DNA of 64,000 nt from Antarctobacter heliothermus (lineage in GTDB: Bacteria; Pseudomonadota; Alphaproteobacteria; Rhodobacterales; Rhodobacteraceae): assembly GCF_002237555.1 (NCBI RefSeq), contig NZ_CP022540.1, forward strand, positions 3,725,001 to 3,789,000. Reading direction: 5' to 3'. Positions within the stretch are counted from its first letter, which is position 1, and every line of letters starts with the position of its first letter. The position numbers and the translations under genes are program-made. Below the pieces are notes generated by a model. It was not told where the DNA came from. It searched no databases and was given only the letters and a program-made list of their open reading frames with translations. Shown here piece by piece: positions 9,486 through 17,721 of this stretch.

Positions 9486-10205
9486 TTAGGCGCGTGCCGG
9501 ACCCGACCAGCTGGTAAAGGCCTGAACGCTGTCGCCGGTTTCGGTGTCGCCGGTCACCGGACCGGACCACGAGGTAAACGCCTCGACATTGTCGCCTGCA
9601 TCACGGTCGCCTGCCGTGGGACCAGACCAGGACGTGAACGCCTGCACATTGTCGCCGCGCTGCGCGTCGCCGGTCGCTGGACCAGACCATGAGGTAAACG
9701 CCTCGACATTGTCGCCTGCGTCACGGTCACCTGCCGTGGGACCAGACCAGGACGTGAACGCCTGCACATTGTCGCCGCGCTGAGCGTCGCCGGTCGCCGG
9801 GCCGGACCACGAGGTAAACGCCTCGACATTGTCGCCTGCGTCACGGTCGCCCGCTGTGGGACCAGACCAGGACGTGAACGCCTGCACATTGTCGCCGCGC
9901 TGAGCGTCGCCGGTCGCCGGGCCGGACCATGAGGTAAACGCCTCGACATTGTCGCCACGGTCCACATCACCAGTTGCGGGACCCGACCAAGAGGTGAAAG
10001 CTTCGACGGAATCGCCCGTTTCGCGTGTGCCGGTCGCCGGCCCGGACCAAGACGTGTAGGCTTCGACGGAGCCACCCGAGAAGAGGTCGCCAGTCGTCGG
10101 GCCAGACCACGAGGTGAACGCCTCGACGGCGTCGCCGGCAAAGGCGCTCGTTTCCGCGCTGGAAACGATTTCTTCAGGGCTATGGATATTGATGAGGGCA
10201 GTCAT
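9486..10205 (-). CDS. Tandem 20-residue repeat protein (FTSWSGP repeats), possible multi-unit peptide precursor
   Basis: The protein has 239 residues: a 25-residue leader with no signal peptide, then ten complete 20-residue units and a final 14-residue partial unit. Each unit reads roughly xVEAFTSWSGPATGDxxxGD. Units 4-9 alternate two forms (VEA...AQRGD and VQA...RDAGD), making a 40-residue higher-order repeat. The invariant core is TSWSGP, with Phe (once Tyr) before it. There is no Cys or Lys in the repeats. A good site, AAGGAG, precedes the ATG at 10203-10205; a longer frame upstream has no such site. The short leader plus identical Trp-containing cores resembles multi-core ribosomal peptide precursors. 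A structural repeat protein is the alternative. Confidence 0.75.
   Translation of the reverse strand: MTALINIHSPEEIVSSAETSAFAGDAVEAFTSWSGPTTGDLFSGGSVEAYTSWSGPATGTRETGDSVEAFTSWSGPATGDVDRGDNVEAFTSWSGPATGDAQRGDNVQAFTSWSGPTAGDRDAGDNVEAFTSWSGPATGDAQRGDNVQAFTSWSGPTAGDRDAGDNVEAFTSWSGPATGDAQRGDNVQAFTSWSGPTAGDRDAGDNVEAFTSWSGPVTGDTETGDSVQAFTSWSGPARA
9489..10130. repeat. In-frame tandem repeat array, 60-bp unit
   Basis: Eleven head-to-tail copies, the last truncated, encode the TSWSGP repeats. Bases 9591-9950 consist of three nearly identical 120-bp copies, differing mainly at third positions, which implies recent amplification or gene conversion. The flanking copies are more divergent. Confidence 0.95.
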
Positions 10206-10617
10206 GGTGTCGCTCCTTGTCCAGGTTGAGCTGCTATGCCCTTGAAATCTGCACGCAAAAGCTGTTTGCAAAAAAGTTAATTCTTGTTAAGGTTGTTTAA
10301 TAATTTGCTTATCCACAATTTCGATTCGGGCAGCCGTTTCGAAATCCGTCACAATACGGCTTATCCACAGAAACAAATTTTCTGTGGATAGTTTCAAACT
10401 TTGCAAGGCAACGCCGCTTTGCAAAGCCGAAGACGTGCGTTTCAACCCCGAATCATATGGACCAGAGCGGGTGTTTTGTGACGCCCCAGACGCCAATAGG
10501 TTGCAGTCTCGACACAATGCTCAACTCAACTGGTACAATTCAGCACTTTTTCTGTGACGCTTGACCGGACCCGTGTTGCCTGCAATCCATGAGGACCGCA
10601 CCGGCAGGAGTCCCGTC
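10206..10617. other. AT-rich divergent intergenic region upstream of the repeat protein and xthA
   Basis: These 412 bases are clearly richer in A and T than the rest of the window, especially 10265-10400. They contain the DnaA-box-like cluster described separately and should include the promoters of the repeat-protein unit (minus strand) and xthA (plus strand). I see no RNA gene. A 76-codon frame on the minus strand (10287-10517) runs through it but lacks a ribosome-binding site and any recognisable sequence. Confidence 0.6.
10309..10391. promoter_or_regulatory. Cluster of three DnaA-box-like sites with a 12-bp inverted repeat
   Basis: TTATCCACA occurs at 10309-10317 and 10361-10369, both perfect matches to the DnaA-box consensus. 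A one-mismatch box lies on the other strand at 10383-10391. The second and third boxes form a perfect inverted repeat, TATCCACAGAAA / TTTCTGTGGATA (10362-10373 and 10379-10390), with a 5-base spacer. No T tract follows on either strand, so a terminator is unlikely. It may be a DnaA-responsive operator or part of an origin-like locus. Confidence 0.55.
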
Positions 10618-11400
10618 ATGAAAATCGCCACTTTCAACATCAATGGAATCAAGGCACGCCTGCCTGCCGTGCTAGATTGGCTGGACGAGGCGCAACCGGA
10701 CGTTGTGCTTTGTCAGGAAATTAAGTCGGTCGATGAGAATTTTCCGCGAGAGCCCTTTGAGGATCGCGGCTACAACGTCGAAACTCACGGACAGAAAGGC
10801 TTTAACGGGGTTGCGATCTTGTCCAAACGTCCGCTGGAGGATGTTCGGCGCGGGCTGCCCGGTGATGACAGCGACGAACAGGCGCGCTGGATCGAGGCCA
10901 CAGTGATGGGCGACACGCAGGCAGTGCGCGTCTGCGGGCTGTATCTGCCCAACGGCAACCCGACCCCCGGCCCCAAGTACGACTACAAACTGGCCTGGAT
11001 GGACCGGCTGGAGGCCCGCGCCCGCGAACTGATGGCCGACGAGATACCCGCACTGATGGCGGGCGACTATAACGTCATCCCGCAGGCCGAGGATGCCGCC
11101 CGCCCCGAGGTCTGGACCGAGGACGCGCTGTTCCTGCCGCAAACCCGGGCCGCGTTTCGCCGCATCCTGAACCTTGGCTTTACCGAAGCATTCCGCGCCC
11201 GCACGCAGGCACCGGGTCACTACAGCTTTTGGGATTATCAGGCGGGCGCGTGGCAACGGAACAACGGCATCCGCATCGACCACCTGTTGCTGACCCCGGC
11301 GGCGGCCGACCTGATGACCGATTGCCAGATCGACTCTGCCATTCGCGGCCGCGAAAAACCCTCGGACCATGTGCCGGTCTGGATAGACCTCGCGGCCTGA
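10618..11400 (+). CDS. xthA: Exodeoxyribonuclease III (AP endonuclease)
   Basis: This 260-residue enzyme of the endonuclease/exonuclease/phosphatase fold cuts DNA at abasic sites and removes 3' blocking groups. Family motifs are intact: FNINGI at the N-terminus, the metal ligand Glu in LCQEIKS, AGDYNVIP with the catalytic Asp and Asn, and the C-terminal SDHVPV with the catalytic His. The ATG at 10618 follows GCAGGAG; an upstream in-frame ATG would add 19 residues that are not part of the family. The gene is followed by the bolA-like gene 78 bases downstream. Confidence 0.95.
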   Translation: MKIATFNINGIKARLPAVLDWLDEAQPDVVLCQEIKSVDENFPREPFEDRGYNVETHGQKGFNGVAILSKRPLEDVRRGLPGDDSDEQARWIEATVMGDTQAVRVCGLYLPNGNPTPGPKYDYKLAWMDRLEARARELMADEIPALMAGDYNVIPQAEDAARPEVWTEDALFLPQTRAAFRRILNLGFTEAFRARTQAPGHYSFWDYQAGAWQRNNGIRIDHLLLTPAAADLMTDCQIDSAIRGREKPSDHVPVWIDLAA

Positions 11401-11478
11401 CGTCGCGGGGACGCCGCTTGCACGCCCCCGGATGACACCCTATTTCAATCGGAAACACCGAAACGAGCGGAGCCGCCC

Positions 11479-11715
11479 ATGCCGATGTATGCCAAGGAAC
11501 TAGAGGATCTGCTGCGTCAGTCCTTTCCCGACGCCAAGATCTCTGTCGATGGACAGGACGGGGTCCACATGTCGGCCCTTGTCATCGACGAAAGCTTTCG
11601 CGGAAAGAACCGTGTTCAGCAGCAGCGGGCGGTTTACGGCGCGCTCAAAGGTAAGATGGACGGTCCCGATGGCGCATTGCACGCGCTAGCCCTGACGACC
11701 AAAGCACCCGACTGA
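11479..11715 (+). CDS. BolA-family protein
   Basis: This 78-residue protein has the small class II KH-like fold of BolA. Visible hallmarks are the helix AKELEDLLRQSFPDAKI, the strand HMSALVIDESF and the nucleic-acid-binding-like stretch FRGKNRVQQQRAVYGAL. Such short BolA proteins partner with monothiol glutaredoxins in Fe-S metabolism. The grxD gene follows 169 bases downstream on the same strand, which supports that role. The family's usual cysteine or histidine ligand is represented here by His30 or a nearby residue, which I cannot fix precisely. Confidence 0.88.
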   Translation: MPMYAKELEDLLRQSFPDAKISVDGQDGVHMSALVIDESFRGKNRVQQQRAVYGALKGKMDGPDGALHALALTTKAPD

Positions 11716-11884
11716 TGGGTGAGGCCGCAGGCTAGGTGCTGAACGCACTGCTGTACGCGGCGTTTGGAATTTACGATGCGGTCATCTTTTTGCTCTGCAG
11801 AATGCCGCAATTACTCAGACATGGACCACGTCTGTGGCGGGTCCAACGACAAATGCGCCGACGGGCGTGGAAACGGAGACAGAT

Positions 11885-12247
11885 ATGAGCGATGCCAAGA
11901 CCCAGATCGACGAAACCGTAAAAGCCAATGACGTCGTGCTCTTCATGAAGGGCAACAAGGCCATGCCTCAGTGCGGCTTTTCCAGCCGCGTGGCCGGTGT
12001 GCTCAACTACATGGGTGTCGAGTATAACGACGTGAACGTGTTGGCGGACGATGCCATCCGCCAAGGGATCAAGGACTACTCCGACTGGCCGACCATCCCG
12101 CAGCTGTATGTCAAAGGTGAATTTGTCGGTGGTTGCGACATCATCACCGAGATGACCCTGTCAGGCGAACTGGACCAGCTGTTCGAGGCCAACGGCGTTG
12201 CCTACGACAAGGACGCCGCAGAAAAGATCCGCGAAGCCAACGGTTGA
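11885..12247 (+). CDS. grxD: Monothiol glutaredoxin, Grx4/GrxD type
   Basis: This 120-residue protein carries the monothiol motif CGFS, with Cys30, in the context KGNKAMPQCGFSSRV. The glutathione-binding segments WPTIPQLYVKGEFVGGCDI follow. These proteins hold a shared [2Fe-2S] cluster with BolA and pass it to targets; the bolA-like gene lies just upstream. The C-terminus is about 10 residues longer than the minimal domain. The ATG at 11885 follows GGAGACAGAT. A terminator hairpin begins 29 bases after the stop. Confidence 0.94.
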   Translation: MSDAKTQIDETVKANDVVLFMKGNKAMPQCGFSSRVAGVLNYMGVEYNDVNVLADDAIRQGIKDYSDWPTIPQLYVKGEFVGGCDIITEMTLSGELDQLFEANGVAYDKDAAEKIREANG

Positions 12248-12275
12248 CCCAAGGCAAAGCGTCAGAAAAATTGTG

Positions 12276-12307
12276 ATGGCGGGCAGGTTCAACCTGCCCG
12301 CCATTTT
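12276..12307 (+). terminator. Rho-independent terminator after grxD
   Basis: ATGGCGGGCAGGTT (12276-12289) is complementary to AACCTGCCCGCCAT (12291-12304), giving a 12-14 bp stem with a minimal loop, followed by TTTT. Confidence 0.85.
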
Positions 12308-12339
12308 CAATTCTGACGTTTGAACTCTGGAGAGTTGTC

Positions 12340-13032
12340 GTGGAGCTTTTTGTTGTCGTAACCCTGATCCTTGCGTCGTTTCTGGGAACCGGACTGATCG
12401 CCCTTGCGGTCCGGCGCGGACATCAGAAACGGGAGCAACTCAAGACATTTGCAGCCGAACAGGGCTGGACCTATCACCATACCCCTTCAACCGGCGGGCG
12501 CGGCAGCCGGTCGGTGATATCGGACCCGTCTGAGGGGTGGGAGCTGGTGCAGTATGTGCAGACAAGCGGAACACCGGGCGGCAATGGCAGCACGCGGCGT
12601 TGGACCCAGTTTACCCAATCCCGGTTGGCGCTGGACTCCGGGCTGGCGCTGCTGGGGCCGGAGATCCCGGAAAAAACCGCAGCCATGGCAGAGATGATGC
12701 TGGCCAAGACCGGAGGCGGCATGCTCGGAAAGATGCTGCTGGACCGGATGACCGGCGGGTTGGGCGACGAGGCGTCAGATTTGCGCGCGGTGTCCGGCGA
12801 CGGGCGCGGCACATTGTTTGCAACGCCGGGATGTGAGGCCGCCCTGGCCCCGGTGCGGGACGTGCCCCAACTGATCGAGGCGCGCAAAGGGTTGAACGAG
12901 GCGATGCAGCCAGTGGTTTCGCTGGGGCGAGAGGGGCTGCGGATCAGGCGGACCGGACTGCTGCGCGGCACCGATGACATGCTGCGTTTTGTCGAACTGG
13001 GGCGAGCGTTGAGCCAGAAACTGAGCGGATGA
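12340..13032 (+). CDS. Membrane-anchored protein of unknown function
   Basis: I do not recognise this 230-residue protein. Residues 3-25 form an N-terminal membrane helix with a following positive stretch (RRGHQKREQ), so the rest should face the cytoplasm. The soluble part starts with a segment reading FAAEQGWTYHH, similar in style to DUF-type proteins that precede a beta domain. It contains a Gly/Met-rich middle (TGGGMLGKMLLDRMTGG) and a C-terminal region ending in a helix. The likely start is GTG at 12340, with TGGAG 7 bases upstream. A terminator precedes it, so it is probably transcribed on its own. It converges with zapA. Confidence 0.6.
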   Translation: MELFVVVTLILASFLGTGLIALAVRRGHQKREQLKTFAAEQGWTYHHTPSTGGRGSRSVISDPSEGWELVQYVQTSGTPGGNGSTRRWTQFTQSRLALDSGLALLGPEIPEKTAAMAEMMLAKTGGGMLGKMLLDRMTGGLGDEASDLRAVSGDGRGTLFATPGCEAALAPVRDVPQLIEARKGLNEAMQPVVSLGREGLRIRRTGLLRGTDDMLRFVELGRALSQKLSG

Positions 13033-13136
13033 CGCCAGCTGTTTAGAAGACGAAAGGCGCAGGCTGGTTTGAGAACGGGACAAGGCGCTGTTGTCGCCAC
13101 ATCGCCCCGTCCACTATCGCTTGACCGACAGGTCGT

Positions 13137-13538
13137 TTACCCGGCCTGTGCCTCATCAAATGTATTGGCCAGCGCCTCTGCACGGGCGGCAATTTCGGCC
13201 AGCGCATCGGTCAGATCGTCCGGAATAACCGCCACTTCGACCTTTTCAGGAACGGGCGCTGGCTTTGACTTCAGCTCGGACAGTTCGCCCTCGACAGCCT
13301 TGAGCTTGTCCTGTGCCTCGCGCAGCCGTTCTTCCAGCCCGGCGGTCTTGTCCGCCAGCATCAACCCCGCCATCAGCAACATCCGCGCCTCGGGCATCCG
13401 GCCGATCTGGGTCACAAGCACCTGAGCCTCTGTGTCCAGCAGTTGGGCCGCCGACAGCAAGTACTGTTCTTCGCCCTGTTGGCAGGCAACCTCAAAGCTG
13501 CGACCGCCGATCTTGATCTCGACTTCCATCTGGCTCAT
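13137..13538 (-). CDS. zapA: Cell division protein ZapA
   Basis: This 133-residue protein cross-links FtsZ filaments at the division site. The N-terminal head is recognisable as MEVEIKIGGRSFEVACQQGEEQYLLSAAQLLD, the usual ZapA beginning, followed by a long coiled coil (about residues 60-95). The C-terminal 35 residues are longer than in E. coli ZapA, and a second short helix rich in Ala and Glu ends the protein. Its ATG overlaps by 4 bases the stop of the upstream coiled-coil gene, so the two are translationally coupled. Confidence 0.9.
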   Translation of the reverse strand: MSQMEVEIKIGGRSFEVACQQGEEQYLLSAAQLLDTEAQVLVTQIGRMPEARMLLMAGLMLADKTAGLEERLREAQDKLKAVEGELSELKSKPAPVPEKVEVAVIPDDLTDALAEIAARAEALANTFDEAQAG

Positions 13539-14221
13539 CCCTGACTCCCGTCTTCTGCGGCCTCCGCCAGAAGCGGTGTCAGCGCGTCCAGCACTGCCCC
13601 GGTCTCTGCCGCCTCGGCAGAGCGCGCGGCGCGCAGCGCCTCCAGCTCGGCCTCCATGCCACGATTGATCAACTCTGGCTCACCGACACCCTGGGCGTTG
13701 GCCTCGCGCAGGGCGGCATTGGCAGCCATCAGCTCTTCGTTGGCGGCGCGCAATTTCTGCAATTCTGCGTCCAACGCCGCCAACGACGCAGCACCTGCAG
13801 CTTCAGATCTGGTGGCGTCCTCGGCCTCTGCCATGCGCGCCTTGAGCACGCGCAATCGCTCTTGCAACTGGGCATTGGCCATCTGCTCTTCGTCCAGCGC
13901 CTCTTTCAGCTCTGTGACCTCGGGCGTGTCGCCCTCATCGGTGTCCGACATCGTCTGCGCCTCTGCCAGAGCGCGTTCCATCTCTGCAGCCGCGTCAACA
14001 CGAACGGCTGCCACTGCGGCGTCCAGGTCAGCCTCGGCCTGTTCACGCGCTGCGGCAAAGGCCTCTCGTGTCTGGGCCAACTCTTGTTCGGCAGCCTCTG
14101 CCCGGCCGCGCAATGCCTCATAATCCTCTGGTGCAGGGCCGGGGTTCAACCCGTCGATCCCCTGCCCGATGCGATCCAGTGCGCGTGTGATCCGCGACTG
14201 CAAGTCCTCGATCTGGCTCAT
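13535..14221 (-). CDS. Coiled-coil protein coupled to zapA
   Basis: The protein has 228 residues, is mostly Ala, Glu and Leu, and is predicted to be coiled coil over about residues 45-200. It begins MSQIEDLQSRITRALDRIGQGIDGL and contains no signal peptide, membrane helix or enzymatic motif. The 4-base overlap with zapA and the shared promoter suggest a division-related scaffold, perhaps a FtsZ-ring accessory. This is inferred from position only; composition alone gives no family. The ATG at 14221 is preferred over upstream in-frame starts that would extend into the region before tkt. Confidence 0.65.
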   Translation of the reverse strand: MSQIEDLQSRITRALDRIGQGIDGLNPGPAPEDYEALRGRAEAAEQELAQTREAFAAAREQAEADLDAAVAAVRVDAAAEMERALAEAQTMSDTDEGDTPEVTELKEALDEEQMANAQLQERLRVLKARMAEAEDATRSEAAGAASLAALDAELQKLRAANEELMAANAALREANAQGVGEPELINRGMEAELEALRAARSAEAAETGAVLDALTPLLAEAAEDGSQG

Positions 14222-14463
14222 ATGCCCTGTTTCGTCCTCTTGCCCGGCCCGGTGCACGCTGTGCGCGGGGTGCCTTTTCCCTGTGGACCGAATCGCCGCA
14301 CTTTGGGTTCTGGAAAGTTTAACAAGCGAAAAAGGAAAATGCGCCCCCTTATCTTCCAAGGCCTTAGACGGCGGCCTTCATGCGCCACGCGGCGCATTGC
14401 TTGCACTTCGCCACATGGCTGCTATTGACGCGGCAAAACCCCCAGCCAGAGGATCGAAACCCG

Positions 14464-16479
14464 GTGGATATCCAAGAGCTTCGTACCCGCAATCCGGATC
14501 ACTGGATGCGCGCCACGGCCATCCGCGCGCTTGCGCTTGACGCCGTCGCGGCCGCCAATTCAGGTCACTCGGGCATGCCCATTGGCATGGCCGACGTCGC
14601 CACCGTGCTGTTCTCGAAGCACCTCAAGTTCGACGCAGCCCAGCCCGAATGGGCTGATCGTGATCGTTTTATCCTGTCGGCCGGCCATGGCTCGATGCTG
14701 CTGTATGCGCTGCTGTATCTGTGCGGCGACCCCGAGATCACGCTGGAGCAGGTCAAGAATTTCCGCCAACTGGGCGCCAAAACCGCCGGTCACCCAGAGA
14801 ACTTCCTCGCCAAGGCGATCGAGACCACGACCGGCCCGCTGGGTCAGGGCATCGCCAACTCTGTCGGGTTCGCCATCGCAGAGGAAAGCCTGCGCGCGCG
14901 GTTTGGCCGGAAACTGATTGACCACCATACCTATGTCATCGCTGGCGACGGATGCCTGATGGAGGGCATCAGCCATGAGGCCATCGGTCTTGCCGGGCGG
15001 CTGGAACTGGGCCACCTGATTGTCTTCTGGGACAACAACGACATCACCATCGACGGCAAGGTGTCACTGTCGGATCGCACTGATCAGGTCGCTCGGTTCA
15101 AGGCATCGGGATGGCATGTGCAGGAAATCGACGGCCACGATCCAGAGGCCATCGACGCCGCCATCGACGCCGCCAAGAAGACCGGACAGCCGTCCATGAT
15201 CGCCTGCAAGTCGCATATCGCCCTTGGCCACGCGGCGCAGGACACTTCGAAAGGTCACGGCGCGCTGACCAACGATGACCAGAACAATGCCGCCAAAGAG
15301 GCATGGGGCTGGACATCGGCGCCGTTCGACATTCCCGCCGAGGTCAAGTCCTGGTGGGAAAAGGCCGGATCGCGCGGTGCTGCGGATCGCGCCGAGTGGG
15401 AAACCCGTCTGGCGGACATGAGCGCGGCCCGTCAGGCCGAGTTCACCCGCGTCATGACCGGCGAAGCGCCGAAAAAACTGTCGGCTGTGATCAAGGCCCT
15501 GAAAAAACAGGTGTCCGAGACCGCGCCAAAGGTGGCCACCCGCAAAGCATCCGAAATGGCGCTAGAGGTGATCAACCCGGTGATGCCGGAAACGCTGGGC
15601 GGCTCTGCCGATCTGACTGGATCGAACAACACGCTGACCGGCGATCTGGGTGTCTTTGACACCGACAACCGCAAGGGCCGCTACATCTACTACGGTATCC
15701 GTGAGCACGGCATGGCCTCGGCGATGAACGGCATGGCGCTGCACGGTGGCGTGCGCCCCTATGGCGGCACTTTCATGGCGTTCACCGACTACGCGCGCCC
15801 CGCGATGCGGCTGGCCGCGCTGATGCAGACGCCGACGGTCTTTGTCATGACCCACGACTCCATTGGTCTGGGCGAAGACGGCCCGACCCACCAACCGGTC
15901 GAACATCTTGCGATTTCGCGCGCCACGCCGAACACACTGGTGTTCCGCCCCGCCGACACGGTCGAAACCGCCGAGGCCTGGGAAATCGCGCTGCGCCAGA
16001 CCGGTACGCCGTCGGTCATGTCGCTGACCCGTCAGGGCCTGCCCACCGTGCGGTTGGAGCACAAGAACGCCAACCTGACCGAAAAAGGCGCCTATGTCTT
16101 GGCCGATGCAGAGGGCAAGCGTCAGGCGATTCTGATGGCGACCGGCTCTGAGGTGTCGATTGCCATGGCCGCACGCGATCTGTTGCAGGCCGAGGGGATC
16201 GGCACGCGGGTTGTGTCGATGCCCTGCTGGGAGCTGTTCGAGGCACAGGACGAAAGCTATCGCCGTCGCGTGTTGCCGGGTGGTCCGGTGCGCGTCGCGG
16301 TTGAGGCTGCGGTCAGCTTTGGCTGGGACCGCTGGCTGTTCGGGGAACGTGGCAAGCGCGACAAGGGTGCGTTTGTCGGGATGCCCGGTTTCGGTGCGTC
16401 GGCACCGGCCGAAGAACTGTTTAAGCATTTCGGCATCACCGCCGAGGCGGTGGCGGAAAAGGTCAAAGGTATGCTCTGA
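14464..16479 (+). CDS. tkt: Transketolase
   Basis: This 671-residue thiamine-diphosphate enzyme transfers two-carbon units in the pentose phosphate pathway. Key motifs are present: the N-terminal [14 protein letters not shown] with a catalytic His, [13 protein letters not shown] with the metal-binding Asp, the following [10 protein letters not shown], and [17 protein letters not shown] with the catalytic Glu in the pyrimidine domain. The probable start is GTG at 14464 with AGAGGA upstream; it gives the usual N-terminus [27 protein letters not shown] longer ATG start would add 28 residues of no family similarity. A strong terminator follows the stop. Confidence 0.96.
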   Translation: MDIQELRTRNPDHWMRATAIRALALDAVAAANSGHSGMPIGMADVATVLFSKHLKFDAAQPEWADRDRFILSAGHGSMLLYALLYLCGDPEITLEQVKNFRQLGAKTAGHPENFLAKAIETTTGPLGQGIANSVGFAIAEESLRARFGRKLIDHHTYVIAGDGCLMEGISHEAIGLAGRLELGHLIVFWDNNDITIDGKVSLSDRTDQVARFKASGWHVQEIDGHDPEAIDAAIDAAKKTGQPSMIACKSHIALGHAAQDTSKGHGALTNDDQNNAAKEAWGWTSAPFDIPAEVKSWWEKAGSRGAADRAEWETRLADMSAARQAEFTRVMTGEAPKKLSAVIKALKKQVSETAPKVATRKASEMALEVINPVMPETLGGSADLTGSNNTLTGDLGVFDTDNRKGRYIYYGIREHGMASAMNGMALHGGVRPYGGTFMAFTDYARPAMRLAALMQTPTVFVMTHDSIGLGEDGPTHQPVEHLAISRATPNTLVFRPADTVETAEAWEIALRQTGTPSVMSLTRQGLPTVRLEHKNANLTEKGAYVLADAEGKRQAILMATGSEVSIAMAARDLLQAEGIGTRVVSMPCWELFEAQDESYRRRVLPGGPVRVAVEAAVSFGWDRWLFGERGKRDKGAFVGMPGFGASAPAEELFKHFGITAEAVAEKVKGML

Positions 16480-16508
16480 GCCTCCTTTTGATCTACGACA
16501 CAGGGAAG

Positions 16509-16545
16509 CGGGCCGGAAACATCAGTTTCCGGCCCGTTTTCTTTT
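16509..16545 (+). terminator. Rho-independent terminator after tkt
   Basis: CGGGCCGGAAAC (16509-16520) pairs with GTTTCCGGCCCG (16525-16536) around a 4-base loop, followed by TTTTCTTTTC. It lies between the convergent tkt and lpxB genes. Confidence 0.88.
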
Positions 16546-16560
16546 CTTGTCGCGGTGGGA

Positions 16561-17721
16561 TCAGTGCAGCGGCTTGCCTGTCGGCAAGCGGTCCAAAACG
16601 GCACGCGCAGCGCGCAGGCCGGGCCGTTCCCCGCCGCGCCCCAGCCGCTGCATGGTCAGATCCATCGCCAACTGTTGCGCGCCGGGCGCGTCCAGAACTG
16701 CGCCGATGGCCTGTGTGATCGGTCCGGGCAGGCATTTGGCGCCAATGAACTCCGGGATCACGCGGGTTTCGGACACCAGGCTGACCAGCGTTACGCTGTC
16801 CACACGCAGCATCCGGCCAATGATCTGGCGGCTAAGCCAGCTCATGTCATAGGCGATCACCATCGGCGTCCCCGCTGCCGCCAGTTCCAATGAAACCGTG
16901 CCCGAGGCCGCCAGCGCCACATCCGCCGCCGCAAAGGCCGCGCGTTTGTCCAATCCGTCGGGGTCATTGGCAGGCTCAATCAACAGCGGCGCGCCCGGCC
17001 AATTGGCCACCTCAGCGCGCACCGTGGCCGCAACTGGCCCGGCGGCGGGGATCACCATCCGCAGATCCGGTCGCATAGCGTGCAGTTGGTGCGCGACCTG
17101 CGCAAAGATCGGCAACAGACGACCAACCTCGGACCGACGCGACCCCGGCAGGATCAACGCCATCTCTCCGGTGATTCCGTGGCGCGCGCGAAAAGCCAGC
17201 ACCTGATCTGTCGTGGCCTGCGGTTCCATCACCACTGGATGACCAACAAAATCGCAGGGAATGCCTGCCGCCTCCATGTAAGGCGGTTCAAACGGCAACA
17301 AGGCCAGCACCTGATCCACATGTGCCGCCATCTTTTCGGCGCGCTTGGGGCGCCATGCCCAGACGGTGGGGGCCACATAATGCACCACGCGCACGTCAGA
17401 CACCGCTTTGACCAGCCGCGCCACACGCAGGCTGAACTCTGGCAGGTCCACGGTGACCAGCACGTCAGGCCGCTCGGCCACAACCGCATCGGCGGTCTGT
17501 CGAATACGCGCCTTGAGGTGGCGGTATTCCTTGAGGATCTCACCAATCCCCATGATGCTGATTTCATCCATGTCGAACAGGCTGTCCAACCCTTCGGCCT
17601 GCATCAGCGGTCCGCCAATGCCGCGAAAGGTGACATCTGGCACCAGTTCTTTCAGCCCCGCCATCAGCGCCGCGCCAAGGCGATCCCCAGAGGGTTCCCC
17701 AGCGGTGATAAACACCCGCAT
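16561..17721 (-). CDS. lpxB: Lipid-A-disaccharide synthase
   Basis: This 386-residue GT-B glycosyltransferase joins UDP-2,3-diacylglucosamine to lipid X to form the lipid A disaccharide at the inner membrane. The N-terminus AGEPSGDRLGAALM is the LpxB signature. Other family segments are FRGIGGPLMQAEGL, YVAPTVWAWRPKRAEKM and PGSRRSEVGRLLPIF. The length matches the family. It is the last gene of the envelope cluster, and its start overlaps the lpxI stop by one base (TAATG), which implies translational coupling with the enzyme that supplies lipid X. Confidence 0.96.
   Translation of the reverse strand: MRVFITAGEPSGDRLGAALMAGLKELVPDVTFRGIGGPLMQAEGLDSLFDMDEISIMGIGEILKEYRHLKARIRQTADAVVAERPDVLVTVDLPEFSLRVARLVKAVSDVRVVHYVAPTVWAWRPKRAEKMAAHVDQVLALLPFEPPYMEAAGIPCDFVGHPVVMEPQATTDQVLAFRARHGITGEMALILPGSRRSEVGRLLPIFAQVAHQLHAMRPDLRMVIPAAGPVAATVRAEVANWPGAPLLIEPANDPDGLDKRAAFAAADVALAASGTVSLELAAAGTPMVIAYDMSWLSRQIIGRMLRVDSVTLVSLVSETRVIPEFIGAKCLPGPITQAIGAVLDAPGAQQLAMDLTMQRLGRGGERPGLRAARAVLDRLPTGKPLH

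Noticed and set aside
9489..10130. Regular repeats that at first sight resemble a CRISPR array.
   Set aside because: The 60-bp units are contiguous, in frame and code for a protein repeat; there are no spacers of unique sequence and no cas genes.
10309..10391. Reading the DnaA-box cluster as the chromosome origin.
   Set aside because: Three boxes only, and none of the usual origin neighbours (dnaA, parAB, gidA, hemE) is nearby; kept as a finding with origin as a minor possibility.
10287..10517. A 76-codon minus-strand frame through the AT-rich intergenic region.
   Set aside because: No ribosome-binding site, no recognisable family, and it spans the DnaA-box cluster and likely promoters.
11736..11888. 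A 50-codon GTG-initiated frame between the bolA-like gene and grxD, ending in a 4-base overlap with the grxD ATG, with a hydrophobic start and Arg-rich end.
   Set aside because: It has no ribosome-binding site I can see, and the region is needed for the grxD leader. The overlap is suggestive but could be chance, so it is recorded here and not called.
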